Notes: a model not told the origin generated them from the sequence alone. Counted from the stretch's first letter, positions 41,308 through 49,818 are shown. The stretch is DNA of 64,000 nucleotides from Planctomycetota bacterium (GCA_027493625.1 JAOSKM010000001.1:773489-837488); one strand, 5' to 3'. Numbers and translations: made by a program.

Positions 41308-42291
41308 TCAGATGCCCGCCGGCAGGTAGGGCCCGCTGGTGAAGAACTGTGCCATCAGGCGCTTCACCAGTTCCGGTCGACTGCGGTTGGGCGCCGGTGC
41401 TTCCTTATCATCCAAGAATGTGAGCGTCGGGGTGGGACCGGACAGGTCGTCCCCCGACCATCTGCCGCCCGGTTCCGCGGCCTGCTGGTTCAGCCGTTCC
41501 ACCAGGCCGCTCCAGTCGGGGCGCGACCGCGGGGGGCCGGAGACCAGGTCGAACCATGACAACGTCGTGAGGCGCAACTGGTAGCGAAACTGGCCGGCGT
41601 CATCGGTGAGGATTGTCAGTATCCGGTCGCAGCCGGTTGCAGTGTTGACGGCCGTTTCGTGCAGCGGGAGGTCGCTGGTGACCACGGCGAAGTCCAGCGC
41701 GTCGAAACGCTCGATTTCGGCGTCGCCCTCGCGCAGGGCGCGCAAATCCTGCTGGATGGTCCAGAACTCCTGGGCGAACCAATCGGCGTGCAGGTCCGGG
41801 TTGGCCAGCAGGCGGGGCAGCAACTCGAGGCCGAAGTCGTACTGCGCCTGGCGGCGGGTCAGCTCGTCGCTGAAGCGCTCGCTGGCGACCGGGCTGTCGG
41901 GCCGGCGGGTCAGGGCGGTCAGGGTCAGGTCGATCTTGACCCCTTCCGGAGTGGTGAACAGGCCGAAGTCGCCGGCCAGGGCCGCGGCCAGCAGGGTCTG
42001 GCCATGGACCAGCGCCAGGCCGGGCTGCAGCACGGCGAACACACTGCACAGGCCGTCGGTGTCCCAGTGCGTGTTGGTAACTGTGGTGATACCGGACAGC
42101 ACCTCGGCACGGTCGGGCGCGGCGGCCAGGTTCAGCGCCATGCCGGTCGAAAGGTCGTGGCGGAAGCGCTCAGGCGTGCGGTTGCCGGGCCAGTGCGACA
42201 AATGCAGGCGACCGGGCGCGTTGCCGTCAACGCTGATGCACTGGTCGGGATTCAGCGTGTCGTTCCAGTGGCGATAGACCAGCTCGGCCAT
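41308..42291 (-). CDS. uncharacterised protein (possibly DUF6687 family)
   Basis: 327 residues, soluble. The N-terminus (YRHWNDTLNPDQCISVDGNAPGRLHLSHWPGNRTPERFRHDLSTGMAL) is very distinctive and carries His, Asp and Cys suited to metal or substrate binding. It is followed by THWDTDGLCSVFAVLQP, reminiscent of metal-phosphoesterase motifs. I recall a DUF6687-type family with this SHWPGN signature but cannot confirm it. It is the last gene of the psd-to-rpiB operon, 9 bp after rpiB. No function assigned. Confidence 0.7.
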   Translation of the reverse strand: MAELVYRHWNDTLNPDQCISVDGNAPGRLHLSHWPGNRTPERFRHDLSTGMALNLAAAPDRAEVLSGITTVTNTHWDTDGLCSVFAVLQPGLALVHGQTLLAAALAGDFGLFTTPEGVKIDLTLTALTRRPDSPVASERFSDELTRRQAQYDFGLELLPRLLANPDLHADWFAQEFWTIQQDLRALREGDAEIERFDALDFAVVTSDLPLHETAVNTATGCDRILTILTDDAGQFRYQLRLTTLSWFDLVSGPPRSRPDWSGLVERLNQQAAEPGGRWSGDDLSGPTPTLTFLDDKEAPAPNRSRPELVKRLMAQFFTSGPYLPAGI

Positions 42292-42300
42292 GTTTGCGCC

Positions 42301-42765
42301 TTACTCGCCGGGCAGGTCGGGTGTCGCGCTGCCGTCCAGCTTTGACATCTTGGCAACGCGGCCGGTGTGGCGCCCGCCATCGAACCCGGAATCCAGGAAG
42401 GCCCCGAGGCTGCTGGTCACCATCTCGATACCCATCGAGCGGCTGCCGAAACAGGCCACGTTGGCGTTGTTGTGGCGCCGGCACATCTCGCCTTCCCAGG
42501 GGTCGTGAATCACGGCCGCACGGCAGCCGGGGATCTTGTTGGCGCTCATGGCCATGCCGATGCCCGAGCCACAGATCAGCACCACACGGTCCACTTCATC
42601 TTTCACGAGCAGGTCGCAGGCGCGGGCTGCGTAGTCGGGGTAATCGACGCGCTCGGTGTCGAAGGGCCCCAGGTCGTCAACCTTGTGCCCCTGACTCTTC
42701 AGGTAGCGCACCACTTCTTCCTTCATGTCTACTGCGGCGTGGTCGGCGGCGACGGCGATTCTCAT
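42301..42765 (-). CDS. rpiB: ribose-5-phosphate isomerase B
   Basis: Interconverts ribose-5-phosphate and ribulose-5-phosphate. 154 residues, normal length. IAVAADHAAVDMKEEVVRYL (start, AADHAG-type motif), VDYPDYAARACDLL, VVLICGSGIGMAMSANKIPG with the catalytic cysteine and anion hole, and RRHNNANVACFGSR. The ATG overlaps the stop of the upstream fusion gene (ATGA). tsaC, a low-molecular-weight phosphatase and rpiB also lie together in Bacillus subtilis (ywlC-ywlE-ywlF), so this is an old gene neighbourhood. Confidence 0.95.
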   Translation of the reverse strand: MRIAVAADHAAVDMKEEVVRYLKSQGHKVDDLGPFDTERVDYPDYAARACDLLVKDEVDRVVLICGSGIGMAMSANKIPGCRAAVIHDPWEGEMCRRHNNANVACFGSRSMGIEMVTSSLGAFLDSGFDGGRHTGRVAKMSKLDGSATPDLPGE

Positions 42766-43829
42766 GGGCTCACTCCCTCTGGCGGCGAGAATAGCTTCTC
42801 GAACTCGGCTTCCATAGCGGCATCGCCTGCGTCCACCAGGGCCGTGCGCGCCAGGAGCGACACCAGGTGCGCCCGCACCTGCTCTGCCATGCTGCGGTAC
42901 GCGTCGGCCGGCGCGCCCATGGGGTCTAGCACCGTCCAGTGCCCGGCCGCGGGCAGAGCATCGTGGATGTCCTCGCCCATCGCGACAGCTACGTCGACAC
43001 CCTGCAGGCGGTCATCCTGGAAGCGCGCAGGCACGTGACCCGATAGATCGACCCCGTAGCGCGCGGCAACTCGCAGCATCTCAAGGGGCGAGCGTGCACG
43101 CGGGTTGGCTATCAGCCCGCTGGAAGCCGCGCGCCACGCCGGCACGAAGCCATCCAGCCTGCCTGAGTAAAACGCCTGCATGGCCTGAAGAAGTCCGGCC
43201 GCGAAAGCGCTGCGGTTCAGGTTTCCCAGGCACACGAACTCGACGCGGCGCGTGAACAGAGCGCCCAGTTGCGCGGTCGAGAGCGTTCCCTCGCGCAGCA
43301 GCTGCAGACCGCAGCGCAGGCTGCGCACCACGCTGGATGCCGGCCGTTCGGGCAGTTCTCCCGCGCTGAGCACGGCGGCGATCCCGGGCAGGCTCGCGAT
43401 TGCTTCCGGATTGCGCAGGGGCGGTTTCCCGTGCTCGTTGGCGCTGGTGGCGACCACCGGCGCCCCGGCCAGCGCCAGGAAATGCGATCCCAATTCATGC
43501 TGCACGATGCGCAAGCCCACGCCCCGCTGTTCCGGACCGTGGGCGACGATCACCGTCACGCCGCGCGGTCCCAGGGTCTGCACCGCGTGGCGCTCGAGCT
43601 CAAACAGCGGCCCGGCCGTACGGATGGCGGTCGCGACGTCGGGCAGGTGCAGCGCGAACGGCTGCGAGCGCCCGCCCTTGAAGGCCTGCAGGTGCGCGCT
43701 GTGGAAGCCCGCTTCGGCCACGGCCGCCACGCCGTAGACGGTGTCGGTGGGGAACGCGACCAAGCCGCCCTCGCGCAGCAGCCGTGCGGCTTCATCGACC
43801 TGGTCAGCAGTCAGGATGGGTGCGGCCAT
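42762..43829 (-). CDS. TsaC/Sua5-type threonylcarbamoyl-AMP synthase fused to LMW protein phosphatase
   Basis: 355 residues, two enzymes in one. Residues ~1-190: YrdC/TsaC domain (LLREGGLVAFPTDTVYGVAA, FKGGRSQPFALHL with K..R.. substrate residues, LGPRGVTVIVA, VVATSANEHGKPPL), making threonylcarbamoyl-AMP for t6A37 in tRNA. Residues ~210-350: low-molecular-weight phosphatase (FVCLGNLNRSAFAAGLL with the CX5R loop, and the general-acid loop VLDPMGAPADAYRSM). In YwlE-type arginine phosphatases the loop reads CxGNT; here it is CLGNLNR. ATG 43829 is chosen; the track start adds 36 residues. It sits 1 bp from pssA. Confidence 0.88.
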   Translation of the reverse strand: MAAPILTADQVDEAARLLREGGLVAFPTDTVYGVAAVAEAGFHSAHLQAFKGGRSQPFALHLPDVATAIRTAGPLFELERHAVQTLGPRGVTVIVAHGPEQRGVGLRIVQHELGSHFLALAGAPVVATSANEHGKPPLRNPEAIASLPGIAAVLSAGELPERPASSVVRSLRCGLQLLREGTLSTAQLGALFTRRVEFVCLGNLNRSAFAAGLLQAMQAFYSGRLDGFVPAWRAASSGLIANPRARSPLEMLRVAARYGVDLSGHVPARFQDDRLQGVDVAVAMGEDIHDALPAAGHWTVLDPMGAPADAYRSMAEQVRAHLVSLLARTALVDAGDAAMEAEFEKLFSPPEGVSP

Positions 43830-43830
43830 G

Positions 43831-44853
43831 TCAGACCTGGTTCTGCCTGGCGACGCGCTCATCACGCTTGCGCTTGCGCTCTGCCACGGCGAGGCGCCGC
43901 CCCAGCAGCCCGCGCCCGCGCAGGAAGCGGTAGGCAAAGTAGGCCGGCCCGGAAACCACGTACACCAGCATCAGCGCGGGAAGCGTGAGACGCCAGTAAT
44001 CGCTGAATACCACCACGCCGGTAATCAGCACCAGGAACACCACCATGGTGCGCAGGCTCTGCTTGCGCGTCACCAGCCGGTTGAACAGGTGCACGTAACG
44101 GATGCGCGTGACCATCATGACGCCGATGAACAGGCACACCACGGGGAAGGCAAAACGCAGAATCCAGGGCCAGGGCTGCTCACGGAAGCCCGCAAACGTG
44201 TGGTGCAGCCAGCTCAGCGCCAGCACGAAGCCGGCGATGCTGGCCGCCGCGGCCGGTGACGGCAGACCGCGGAAACTGGTGTGATCGTCTTCTTCGTCGG
44301 TTTCCACGTTGTAGCGCGCCAGGCGCAGGATTGCGCAGCAGGCATAGAGGCCGCTGACAGCCCACAGGATCTTGGTGTCGAACTCGATGCCGCTGCCGTG
44401 GGCGAAGAAGAAATCGCCGGCCACACGGATCATCAGCGCCGGCACCACGCCGAACGTCACCGCGTCACAGAGGCTGTCCAACTCGGCGCCAAAGCGGCCG
44501 GTGGTGGCGGTCATGCGCGCCACCTTGCCGTCCAGCGCGTCGCATAACATACCCGCGCCGATCAGCAGGGCGGCGTAGCCGAGGCGCACGAAAACGCCCT
44601 CGTTGTCGCCTGCGACCAGGTAGGCGTAGGCCTTGGTCAGCTCGATCAGCGCGGCGATACCGGCGACCGCGTTGCCCAGCGTCAGTGCCGTGGGAAGCAT
44701 CGCCAGCCCGCGCATGCGCTGATGCTTCCGCATGCGGCGCGTGGTGTTTGAGCCATCGAGCGCGCCTTCACCGGACCCAAGCTGGATCAATCGCCCGCTG
44801 GCCGTGACTTCGGCCTGGCGCCCGGACTCCGAGGGTGCGTTCTGGTCGGGCAT
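43831..44853 (-). CDS. pssA: CDP-diacylglycerol-serine O-phosphatidyltransferase
   Basis: Makes phosphatidylserine, which Psd (encoded four genes upstream) decarboxylates to phosphatidylethanolamine. 340 residues with the CDP-alcohol phosphotransferase motif D-G-x2-A-R-x8-G-x3-D-x3-D seen as CDALDGKVARMTATTGRFGAELDSLCDAV. Several transmembrane helices (ALTLGNAVAGIAALIEL, LILRFAFPVVCLFIGVMM, MVVFLVLITGVVVF, LPALMLVYVVSGPAYF). About 40 extra residues at the N-terminus compared with short PssA. ATG 44853 overlaps the upstream stop (TGATG). Confidence 0.9.
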   Translation of the reverse strand: MPDQNAPSESGRQAEVTASGRLIQLGSGEGALDGSNTTRRMRKHQRMRGLAMLPTALTLGNAVAGIAALIELTKAYAYLVAGDNEGVFVRLGYAALLIGAGMLCDALDGKVARMTATTGRFGAELDSLCDAVTFGVVPALMIRVAGDFFFAHGSGIEFDTKILWAVSGLYACCAILRLARYNVETDEEDDHTSFRGLPSPAAAASIAGFVLALSWLHHTFAGFREQPWPWILRFAFPVVCLFIGVMMVTRIRYVHLFNRLVTRKQSLRTMVVFLVLITGVVVFSDYWRLTLPALMLVYVVSGPAYFAYRFLRGRGLLGRRLAVAERKRKRDERVARQNQV

Positions 44854-46073
44854 CACTTACCCGGTTCCTCCCAGCCCATTTCCTTCAGTATCTGCGTGGC
44901 GGCATTCACGGCCGCGTTGCCGCCGCGCACCACCAGCCGCGTGCCGTAGGCCAGGCAGCTGTAGTTGCCGGGGGCATGGGCCTCATCAAGCTGCTGCTCG
45001 AGAGAAATCAGGATCACCTTGTTTCCGCCCGCGCCGCGCAGGTCGCCGTCGAAGCCTTCATCCTTGCCGGGCGTCGTGCGCTGGCGCTGGTAGGATGCGT
45101 CCAGCTTCTTCAACAGTTCCGCGATGTCGTACACGCGGTAGCCGTTGCCCTGCTGTTCATCTTCAAGCTCGAACACCAGCGCCCCGCCCGCGGCCTTGAA
45201 GTCCACCGCTACCTCCTGCTCGCGCAGGCGCACCAGCAGGCCGTGCAGGGCTTCCCAGGCGCTGCCTTCACGGGGCTTGAAGTCGATGTGTTCGGCGCAG
45301 GCGAATTCGGCCAGGCCGGGGCCCAGTACCACGCCCAGCCCGGCCGCGGAGCAGATTTCGGTGAGGATGCTGGAAACCGGTGTGCCGGTCAGCTCGGCGC
45401 TGAACTTCGTGTTCTTGAGCTTCTCAACCGCCTCGCGCTCGGCCTTCAGGGCGGCGGATTCTCCGCCGCTTTCGGCCATCAGCAGGTCCAGCGCCTCGCG
45501 CACACGGGCGTGGGTGGCGTCGTCCGTGGTGTACAGCAGGCGATCGCCCACTACCGAAGCATCGGCCTGTGCGCCGCGCGGATCGTAAAGCACGTCGTCA
45601 AGCAGCACCGCCAGGTGCCCGGCCGCGGTGCGTTCGGGGGCGGCCTGTTCGCCGGGCTTCACGGGCTCGCGTGCAGCGCCGTACTTGTTCACGTATTCAA
45701 CGAAGCGCCCGGCCAGCACGCTGACGTCGTAGCCTTTAATCTTTGAGCCGCGCAGGGAGGCGCCCGGCGGGTACAGGTGCAGCGTCTTGCCGCGCGCGTC
45801 GAGCAGCGCCTGGCAGCCCAGCGCGTGGCCCAGCAGCTCGACCGCCTGCTGCGGCGTGGCCTGCTTGCGCACTGCCCATGTCTCGGCCGGCAGGCTGTCG
45901 GCCTCAATGTCGTGCAGCATCAGGCGCGCGCCCAGGCTTTCGGCCAGGCTGATGGCGGCTTCGTGTCCGCTGCCGCCATAGACGCCGAGGTCAACGGTCT
46001 GCGCCGAGTTGTCCTGCGCCTGCACGCACAGCGACAGCGCCGCCAGCATCGCCAGGCCCGCCAGTGTTCTCAT
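44853..46073 (-). CDS. exported paralogue 2, STN/secretin-N-like, unknown
   Basis: 406 residues with signal peptide MRTLAGLAMLAALSLCVQAQ. Alternating short alpha/beta modules resemble STN or secretin N-domains (AISLAESLGARLMLHDIEAD, ILTEICSAAGLGVVLGPGLAEFACAEHIDFKPREGSAWEALHGLLV), with GYRVYDIAELLKKLDASYQ and RLVVRGGNAAVNAATQILKEMGW at the end. The upstream gene encodes a paralogue with the same order of blocks. The start overlaps that gene's stop (ATGA); the track's longer start is out-of-frame sequence of the paralogue. Probably periplasmic; function unknown. Confidence 0.75.
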   Translation of the reverse strand: MRTLAGLAMLAALSLCVQAQDNSAQTVDLGVYGGSGHEAAISLAESLGARLMLHDIEADSLPAETWAVRKQATPQQAVELLGHALGCQALLDARGKTLHLYPPGASLRGSKIKGYDVSVLAGRFVEYVNKYGAAREPVKPGEQAAPERTAAGHLAVLLDDVLYDPRGAQADASVVGDRLLYTTDDATHARVREALDLLMAESGGESAALKAEREAVEKLKNTKFSAELTGTPVSSILTEICSAAGLGVVLGPGLAEFACAEHIDFKPREGSAWEALHGLLVRLREQEVAVDFKAAGGALVFELEDEQQGNGYRVYDIAELLKKLDASYQRQRTTPGKDEGFDGDLRGAGGNKVILISLEQQLDEAHAPGNYSCLAYGTRLVVRGGNAAVNAATQILKEMGWEEPGK

Positions 46074-47278
46074 TTCTCTTTCCTTTCGCCTTCCGCCTGC
46101 CAGCCCATGGCGGCAAGCACTTCGGCCGCGCGGTCGATCACGTCCACCCCGCCGGAAACCACCAGCCTTGAACCATAGGCCCGCACCAGCGAAGCGCAAC
46201 CGGCGTTGTCGAGCTGGATGCTGAGGGCGTCCACCACCACCTGCACTCCGCCTTCCGTGCGCAGGTCGCCCTGGAAACCTTCCTGCGTCTGGGGGTCGGT
46301 CTTCAACTCGGCGTACTGCTTCTCGAGCTCCGCCAGCAGGCCGGAGACGTCGAATACGCGATAACTCGCGGAGCTGGAGAAATACGCCTGGTGCAGGCGC
46401 AGCGCGCCGTCCAGGCTGTCCACCTCGAAGCCCTGCTCGCGCGCCACGGCCAGCAAGGCTTCGTGATGGTTCAACTCGCCGCCCAGGCGCGCTTCCGTGC
46501 TGTCGTACTCGAAATCGACGGCCTGCATCAGCGAGTAATCGAGGTAGACCGGCGTGGGGCAATCTTTGAACAGCTGCCAGAGCGTGGCGCTGAGCAGCGG
46601 CTGTTCGCCGCCGAACTCGGAGCGCAGCTTCGACAGGGCGTCACGGTTCAGGCGGTCCTGGCGCAGCGCCGAACTTTCGCCGCCGCTTTCCAGCAACCGG
46701 AACAGCTCATCCAGCCGGTCAAGGTCGGAGGCATTGCGCGTGTAGACGAGACGCTTGCCCACGGCTGAGCCGGGCGCTTCCTCACCGAGCTGCAGGACCT
46801 CCGCCGCGGCGTCACGCAACTCTTCCGTGGCGGTCGGGTTGTCGAACAGCTCGGGCGAGCCGGCGTCGCCCTGGAAGCCGTAGCGTTTCTGGTAGTCGAG
46901 ATACTGGCGACACAGCGCGTCCACCTTGAATGCACGAACCTTCGGCGGCTCGGCGGAGGCATCGAGAGCGCGGACTGTCAGTGTGCGGTTGGCGTCATCC
47001 AGCACCACACGCACGCCGGCTGACGCCGAAAGCAGCTTCGCGGCTAGCTGCGGCGACACGCCCTTGGCATGCACCCAGACCAGCCCTTCAAGCTCGTAGC
47101 TGTCCGCAAACTCGCCCGGCTCAAAGGCGTAGCCAAGCTGGGTGGCCAGGTCGTTGAGCGCCGTCTCCAGCACAGCCGCCGGGTAAACACAGTTCACCGT
47201 CCGCTCAACCTTGGGCTCCGCGGCAACCGGCGCCAGCACGGACAGCAGCGCTACCAGGCTGATGGCGAACCGTTTCAC
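46070..47278 (-). CDS. exported paralogue 1, STN/secretin-N-like, unknown
   Basis: 402 residues with signal peptide MKRFAISLVALLSVLAPVAAE. Same block order as the next gene: an STN-like start (VLETALNDLATQLGYAFEPGEF), a central VVGDRLLYT/VGKRLVYTRNASDLDRLDELFRLLESGGESSALR helix, a second STN-like module, SYRVFDVSGLLAELEKQYAEL, and the end RLVVSGGVDVIDRAAEVLAAMGWQ. It starts 9 bp after psd and overlaps the paralogue by 4 bp. No secretin beta-domain is present, so these are not channels by themselves. Confidence 0.75.
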   Translation of the reverse strand: MKRFAISLVALLSVLAPVAAEPKVERTVNCVYPAAVLETALNDLATQLGYAFEPGEFADSYELEGLVWVHAKGVSPQLAAKLLSASAGVRVVLDDANRTLTVRALDASAEPPKVRAFKVDALCRQYLDYQKRYGFQGDAGSPELFDNPTATEELRDAAAEVLQLGEEAPGSAVGKRLVYTRNASDLDRLDELFRLLESGGESSALRQDRLNRDALSKLRSEFGGEQPLLSATLWQLFKDCPTPVYLDYSLMQAVDFEYDSTEARLGGELNHHEALLAVAREQGFEVDSLDGALRLHQAYFSSSASYRVFDVSGLLAELEKQYAELKTDPQTQEGFQGDLRTEGGVQVVVDALSIQLDNAGCASLVRAYGSRLVVSGGVDVIDRAAEVLAAMGWQAEGERKEK

Positions 47279-47287
47279 GGGCGCTCC

Positions 47288-48007
47288 TCAGGCCGTGACG
47301 GCCTCTTCGGATTCGGGGTTCTTCGGGGACTTGCTGGCTACCTTCACGGTGGCGATCACCGTGCCGCCGCCTTTGACCTTGTCGCCGACCTTGACCTTCC
47401 AGTCGACCTCAAAGCCGTCGTCGAAGTACAGCTCCGTGCGGCTGCCGAACTTGAGCATGCCGAAGCGCTCGCCGCGCTTCACCGCGTCGCCTTCCTTCAG
47501 ACCCAGCACGATGCGCCGCGCGATCAGGCCGGTGATCTGCCGCACGTAGAAACGCGGCCCCCACTTGCTCTTGAAGCCGAGGTTCTGGGCCTCGTTCAAA
47601 ATGCTGCACTCGGGGTCGCGCGCGTCGAGGTACTCGCCGTCCTGGTGGCGCGAGTACTCCAGCGTGCCGTCCAGCGGCGCGCGGTTCACGTGCACGTCGA
47701 ACACGCTCAGGAAAATACCGATGCCCTGGTGCTTGCCCTGCAGGTACTCGCTCAGCTCTTTCTCGCCCACGTCCGTGACCGTGCCGTCGGCCGGGCTCAC
47801 CACGGTGAACTCGTCGCCGGGCAAGGGCCGATCCGGGTCGCGGAAGAAGTTGAGGTTGAAGCCGGTCAGGAACAGCGGGATCGCGCCGAGAGCCCACAGC
47901 GCCGGGTGGACGTACCAGGCCAGCGCCCAGACGCCGACCCACAGCACGCCGGGGATCAGCAGGCCGAAAAGGAACAGTTCACGTAATCCGTACTTGGTGA
48001 AGGGCAT
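47288..48007 (-). CDS. psd: phosphatidylserine decarboxylase
   Basis: Makes phosphatidylethanolamine at the inner membrane. 239 residues, the short Psd type. Two hydrophobic helices at the N-terminus, then FFRDPDRPLPGD, VVSPADGTVTDVG, FLSVFDVHVNRAPLDG and ERFGMLKFGSRTELYF. The Gly-Ser of KFGSRT is the self-cleavage site that leaves the pyruvoyl group on the alpha chain. First gene of the seven-gene operon ending at 41308; pssA, which makes its substrate, is three genes on. Confidence 0.93.
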   Translation of the reverse strand: MPFTKYGLRELFLFGLLIPGVLWVGVWALAWYVHPALWALGAIPLFLTGFNLNFFRDPDRPLPGDEFTVVSPADGTVTDVGEKELSEYLQGKHQGIGIFLSVFDVHVNRAPLDGTLEYSRHQDGEYLDARDPECSILNEAQNLGFKSKWGPRFYVRQITGLIARRIVLGLKEGDAVKRGERFGMLKFGSRTELYFDDGFEVDWKVKVGDKVKGGGTVIATVKVASKSPKNPESEEAVTA

Positions 48008-48039
48008 AGGCGAAGGTTACCAGCGTTTCAAAACTCAAG

Positions 48040-48095
48040 ATGCAAAATTCAAACTGAACCGCGACCCCCGGCCGGTCGGATTTTGAATTTTGCAT
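48040..48095. repeat. AT-rich 14-bp inverted repeat
   Basis: ATGCAAAATTCAAA (48040-48053) and TTTGAATTTTGCAT (48082-48095) around a GC-rich core (CCCCCGGCCGG). The AT-rich arms stand out in this GC-rich DNA. It lies between the signal-peptidase-like gene and psd, both on the minus strand. A dispersed intergenic repeat or a terminator-like hairpin are both possible. Confidence 0.65.
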
Positions 48096-48098
48096 TAT

Positions 48099-48725
48099 TC
48101 ATTTTGAATTGCCGCCCGGCGCCTGTCGCTGGCCCAGGACAAAAGCCAGATTAAAGATCACCTTCTTGTGCATGGCCGCGCGGTCGATGTAGCCGAAGTC
48201 GCGGCTGTCGGCGTAGGCGATGGCGTCGTTGTCCGTGACGATCAGGTACTTGCCCTCGGGAATCACGTCGCCGTCTTTCAAGGCGGCGTCCGGCCCCACC
48301 ACGAAGCCGACGTTCAGCGGCAGCCGGTCCCCGACACGGAAGGATGGCAACTGGGCGTGCACCGTCTCGCCGGGCAGGCCTGCGACGCGGCCGATGAGCT
48401 GGCTGGGGGCGCCGTCCTTGGGGTCCGGGTGGTCGTAAATCACGATGTCGCCCAGGCGGGGGTCGCGCCACAGGTTCAGGTTCAGCAGCACCAGTGTGTC
48501 GCCGGGCTGCACCTCGCTGATGGGCGACTGGATCTTGTTGGAGGTCGCCCGGTACTCGCCGGGCACGGTGTAAATGCCGTAGCTCAGGAAGATGTAGACG
48601 GCCAGCACCACGGTCACCAGCGCCAGCGCGATGCGCAGGCGCCTGACCCAGCGTTTAAAACCCTTTACCTGGGCGCGTCTGCGCTGCAATTCGGCCTGCT
48701 GGGGTTGCTGTTCGGCGTCGCTCAT
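48099..48725 (-). CDS. signal peptidase I (S26)-like protein lacking the catalytic pair
   Basis: 208 residues, one N-terminal transmembrane helix (RIALALVTVVLAVYIFLSYGIY). Then comes an S26 fold with QPGDTLVLLNLNLWRDPRLGDIVIYDHPDP and LIGRVAGLPGETVHA, and a late TDNDAIAYADSRDFGYIDRAAMHKKVI (box E-like). Active enzymes have SxMxPT after the helix and K-R-V before GLPGD. Here the first region reads VPGEYRATSNKIQSPISE and the second IGRV, so both Ser and Lys positions look changed. It is probably a non-peptidase member of the family. Divergent from the kinase gene; function unknown. Confidence 0.75.
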   Translation of the reverse strand: MSDAEQQPQQAELQRRRAQVKGFKRWVRRLRIALALVTVVLAVYIFLSYGIYTVPGEYRATSNKIQSPISEVQPGDTLVLLNLNLWRDPRLGDIVIYDHPDPKDGAPSQLIGRVAGLPGETVHAQLPSFRVGDRLPLNVGFVVGPDAALKDGDVIPEGKYLIVTDNDAIAYADSRDFGYIDRAAMHKKVIFNLAFVLGQRQAPGGNSK

Positions 48726-48834
48726 GGCTCAGGCGGGGCTTGAAGTGGACCGCTTGGTCTGCAATATTGCGTGGTCTGTAGCTGTCGCTGTTTCCTCTGT
48801 ACCAGCGCCCCCGGGGCGCGAAAAGGAGCGGGCG

Positions 48835-49818
48835 TTGGGCCTCTTCAGAAAATCCGAGCGCCAGATCGAGGCGCTGTCCACCATCCAGGACACCAACACC
48901 TTCAAGCTGGTGAAGAAACTCGCGGAAGGCGGCATGGGCGCGGTCTATGAAGCCATCCAGCTCGGGGCTGAGGGCTTCGAGAAGCGCATGGCCATCAAGA
49001 CCATCCTCGAGGACTTCTCTACCAACGATGAATTCGTCGAGATGTTCATCGGCGAGGCCAAGCTGGTCGCGGACTTGATCCACCAGCACATCGTGCAGAT
49101 CTACCAGCTCGGCAAAGCCGGCCGCCAGTACTACATGGCGATGGAGTTCATCAAGGGCGTGAACCTCGAGCAGTTCATCGACCGCCACCACCAGTACAAG
49201 AAGCGCATCCCCACCGAGCTGTGCGTCTACATCTGCAGCCGCGTGTGCCGCGCCCTCGAGTACGCGCACAAGAAGCGCAACCTGGCGGGTGAGTTGCTGG
49301 GCGTGGTGCACCGCGACGTCAGCCCCAAGAACATCATGATCGACACCGAAGGCGTCGTGAAGCTCACCGACTTCGGCATCGCCAAGGCACGCAACCTGAT
49401 GAAGGACAAAGAAGGCGACGTGCTGATGGGCAAGGTCCAGTACATGAGCCCGGAACAGGCCGCCTTCGAGCAGACCGACGGGCGCAGCGACATCTTCAGC
49501 CTGGGCGTGGTGCTGTATGAGCTGCTGGCCGGCCGCAACATCTTCGCCGACGACGACACCCTGGTGTGCATCGAGAACGTGCAGAAGAAGCCGATCCCGC
49601 CGATCAGCCACTACAACCCGAACGTGGACGACGACCTGCAGCGCGTGCTCGACCGCATGCTCGAGCGCGACAAGAGCAAGCGCTACCAGGACGGCGGCGA
49701 AGCGGCCACGGACCTCGAGTTCTACATCTACAAGGGCGGCTACGGCCCCACCTTCAGCACGCTCAGCGAGTACCTGCTGCACCTGTTCCCCGAGTTCAAG
49801 CAGCGCGTGGCGAACTAG
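48835..49818 (+). CDS. Hanks-type serine/threonine protein kinase
   Basis: 327 residues, kinase domain only. Glycine loop LAEGGMGAVYEA, ATP lysine AIKTIL, HRDVSPKNIMID (catalytic loop with D and N), LTDFGIAKA (DFG), YMSPEQ (APE-like), DGRSDIFSLGVVLYELL. No transmembrane or sensor domain. The start is TTG at 48835, with AAGGAG 6 nt upstream; the 395-residue track version runs back over the divergent gene. The TAG stop at 49816-49818 spans the insertion point of an IS630-type element that leaves it intact. Its targets are unknown. Confidence 0.88.
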   Translation: MGLFRKSERQIEALSTIQDTNTFKLVKKLAEGGMGAVYEAIQLGAEGFEKRMAIKTILEDFSTNDEFVEMFIGEAKLVADLIHQHIVQIYQLGKAGRQYYMAMEFIKGVNLEQFIDRHHQYKKRIPTELCVYICSRVCRALEYAHKKRNLAGELLGVVHRDVSPKNIMIDTEGVVKLTDFGIAKARNLMKDKEGDVLMGKVQYMSPEQAAFEQTDGRSDIFSLGVVLYELLAGRNIFADDDTLVCIENVQKKPIPPISHYNPNVDDDLQRVLDRMLERDKSKRYQDGGEAATDLEFYIYKGGYGPTFSTLSEYLLHLFPEFKQRVAN

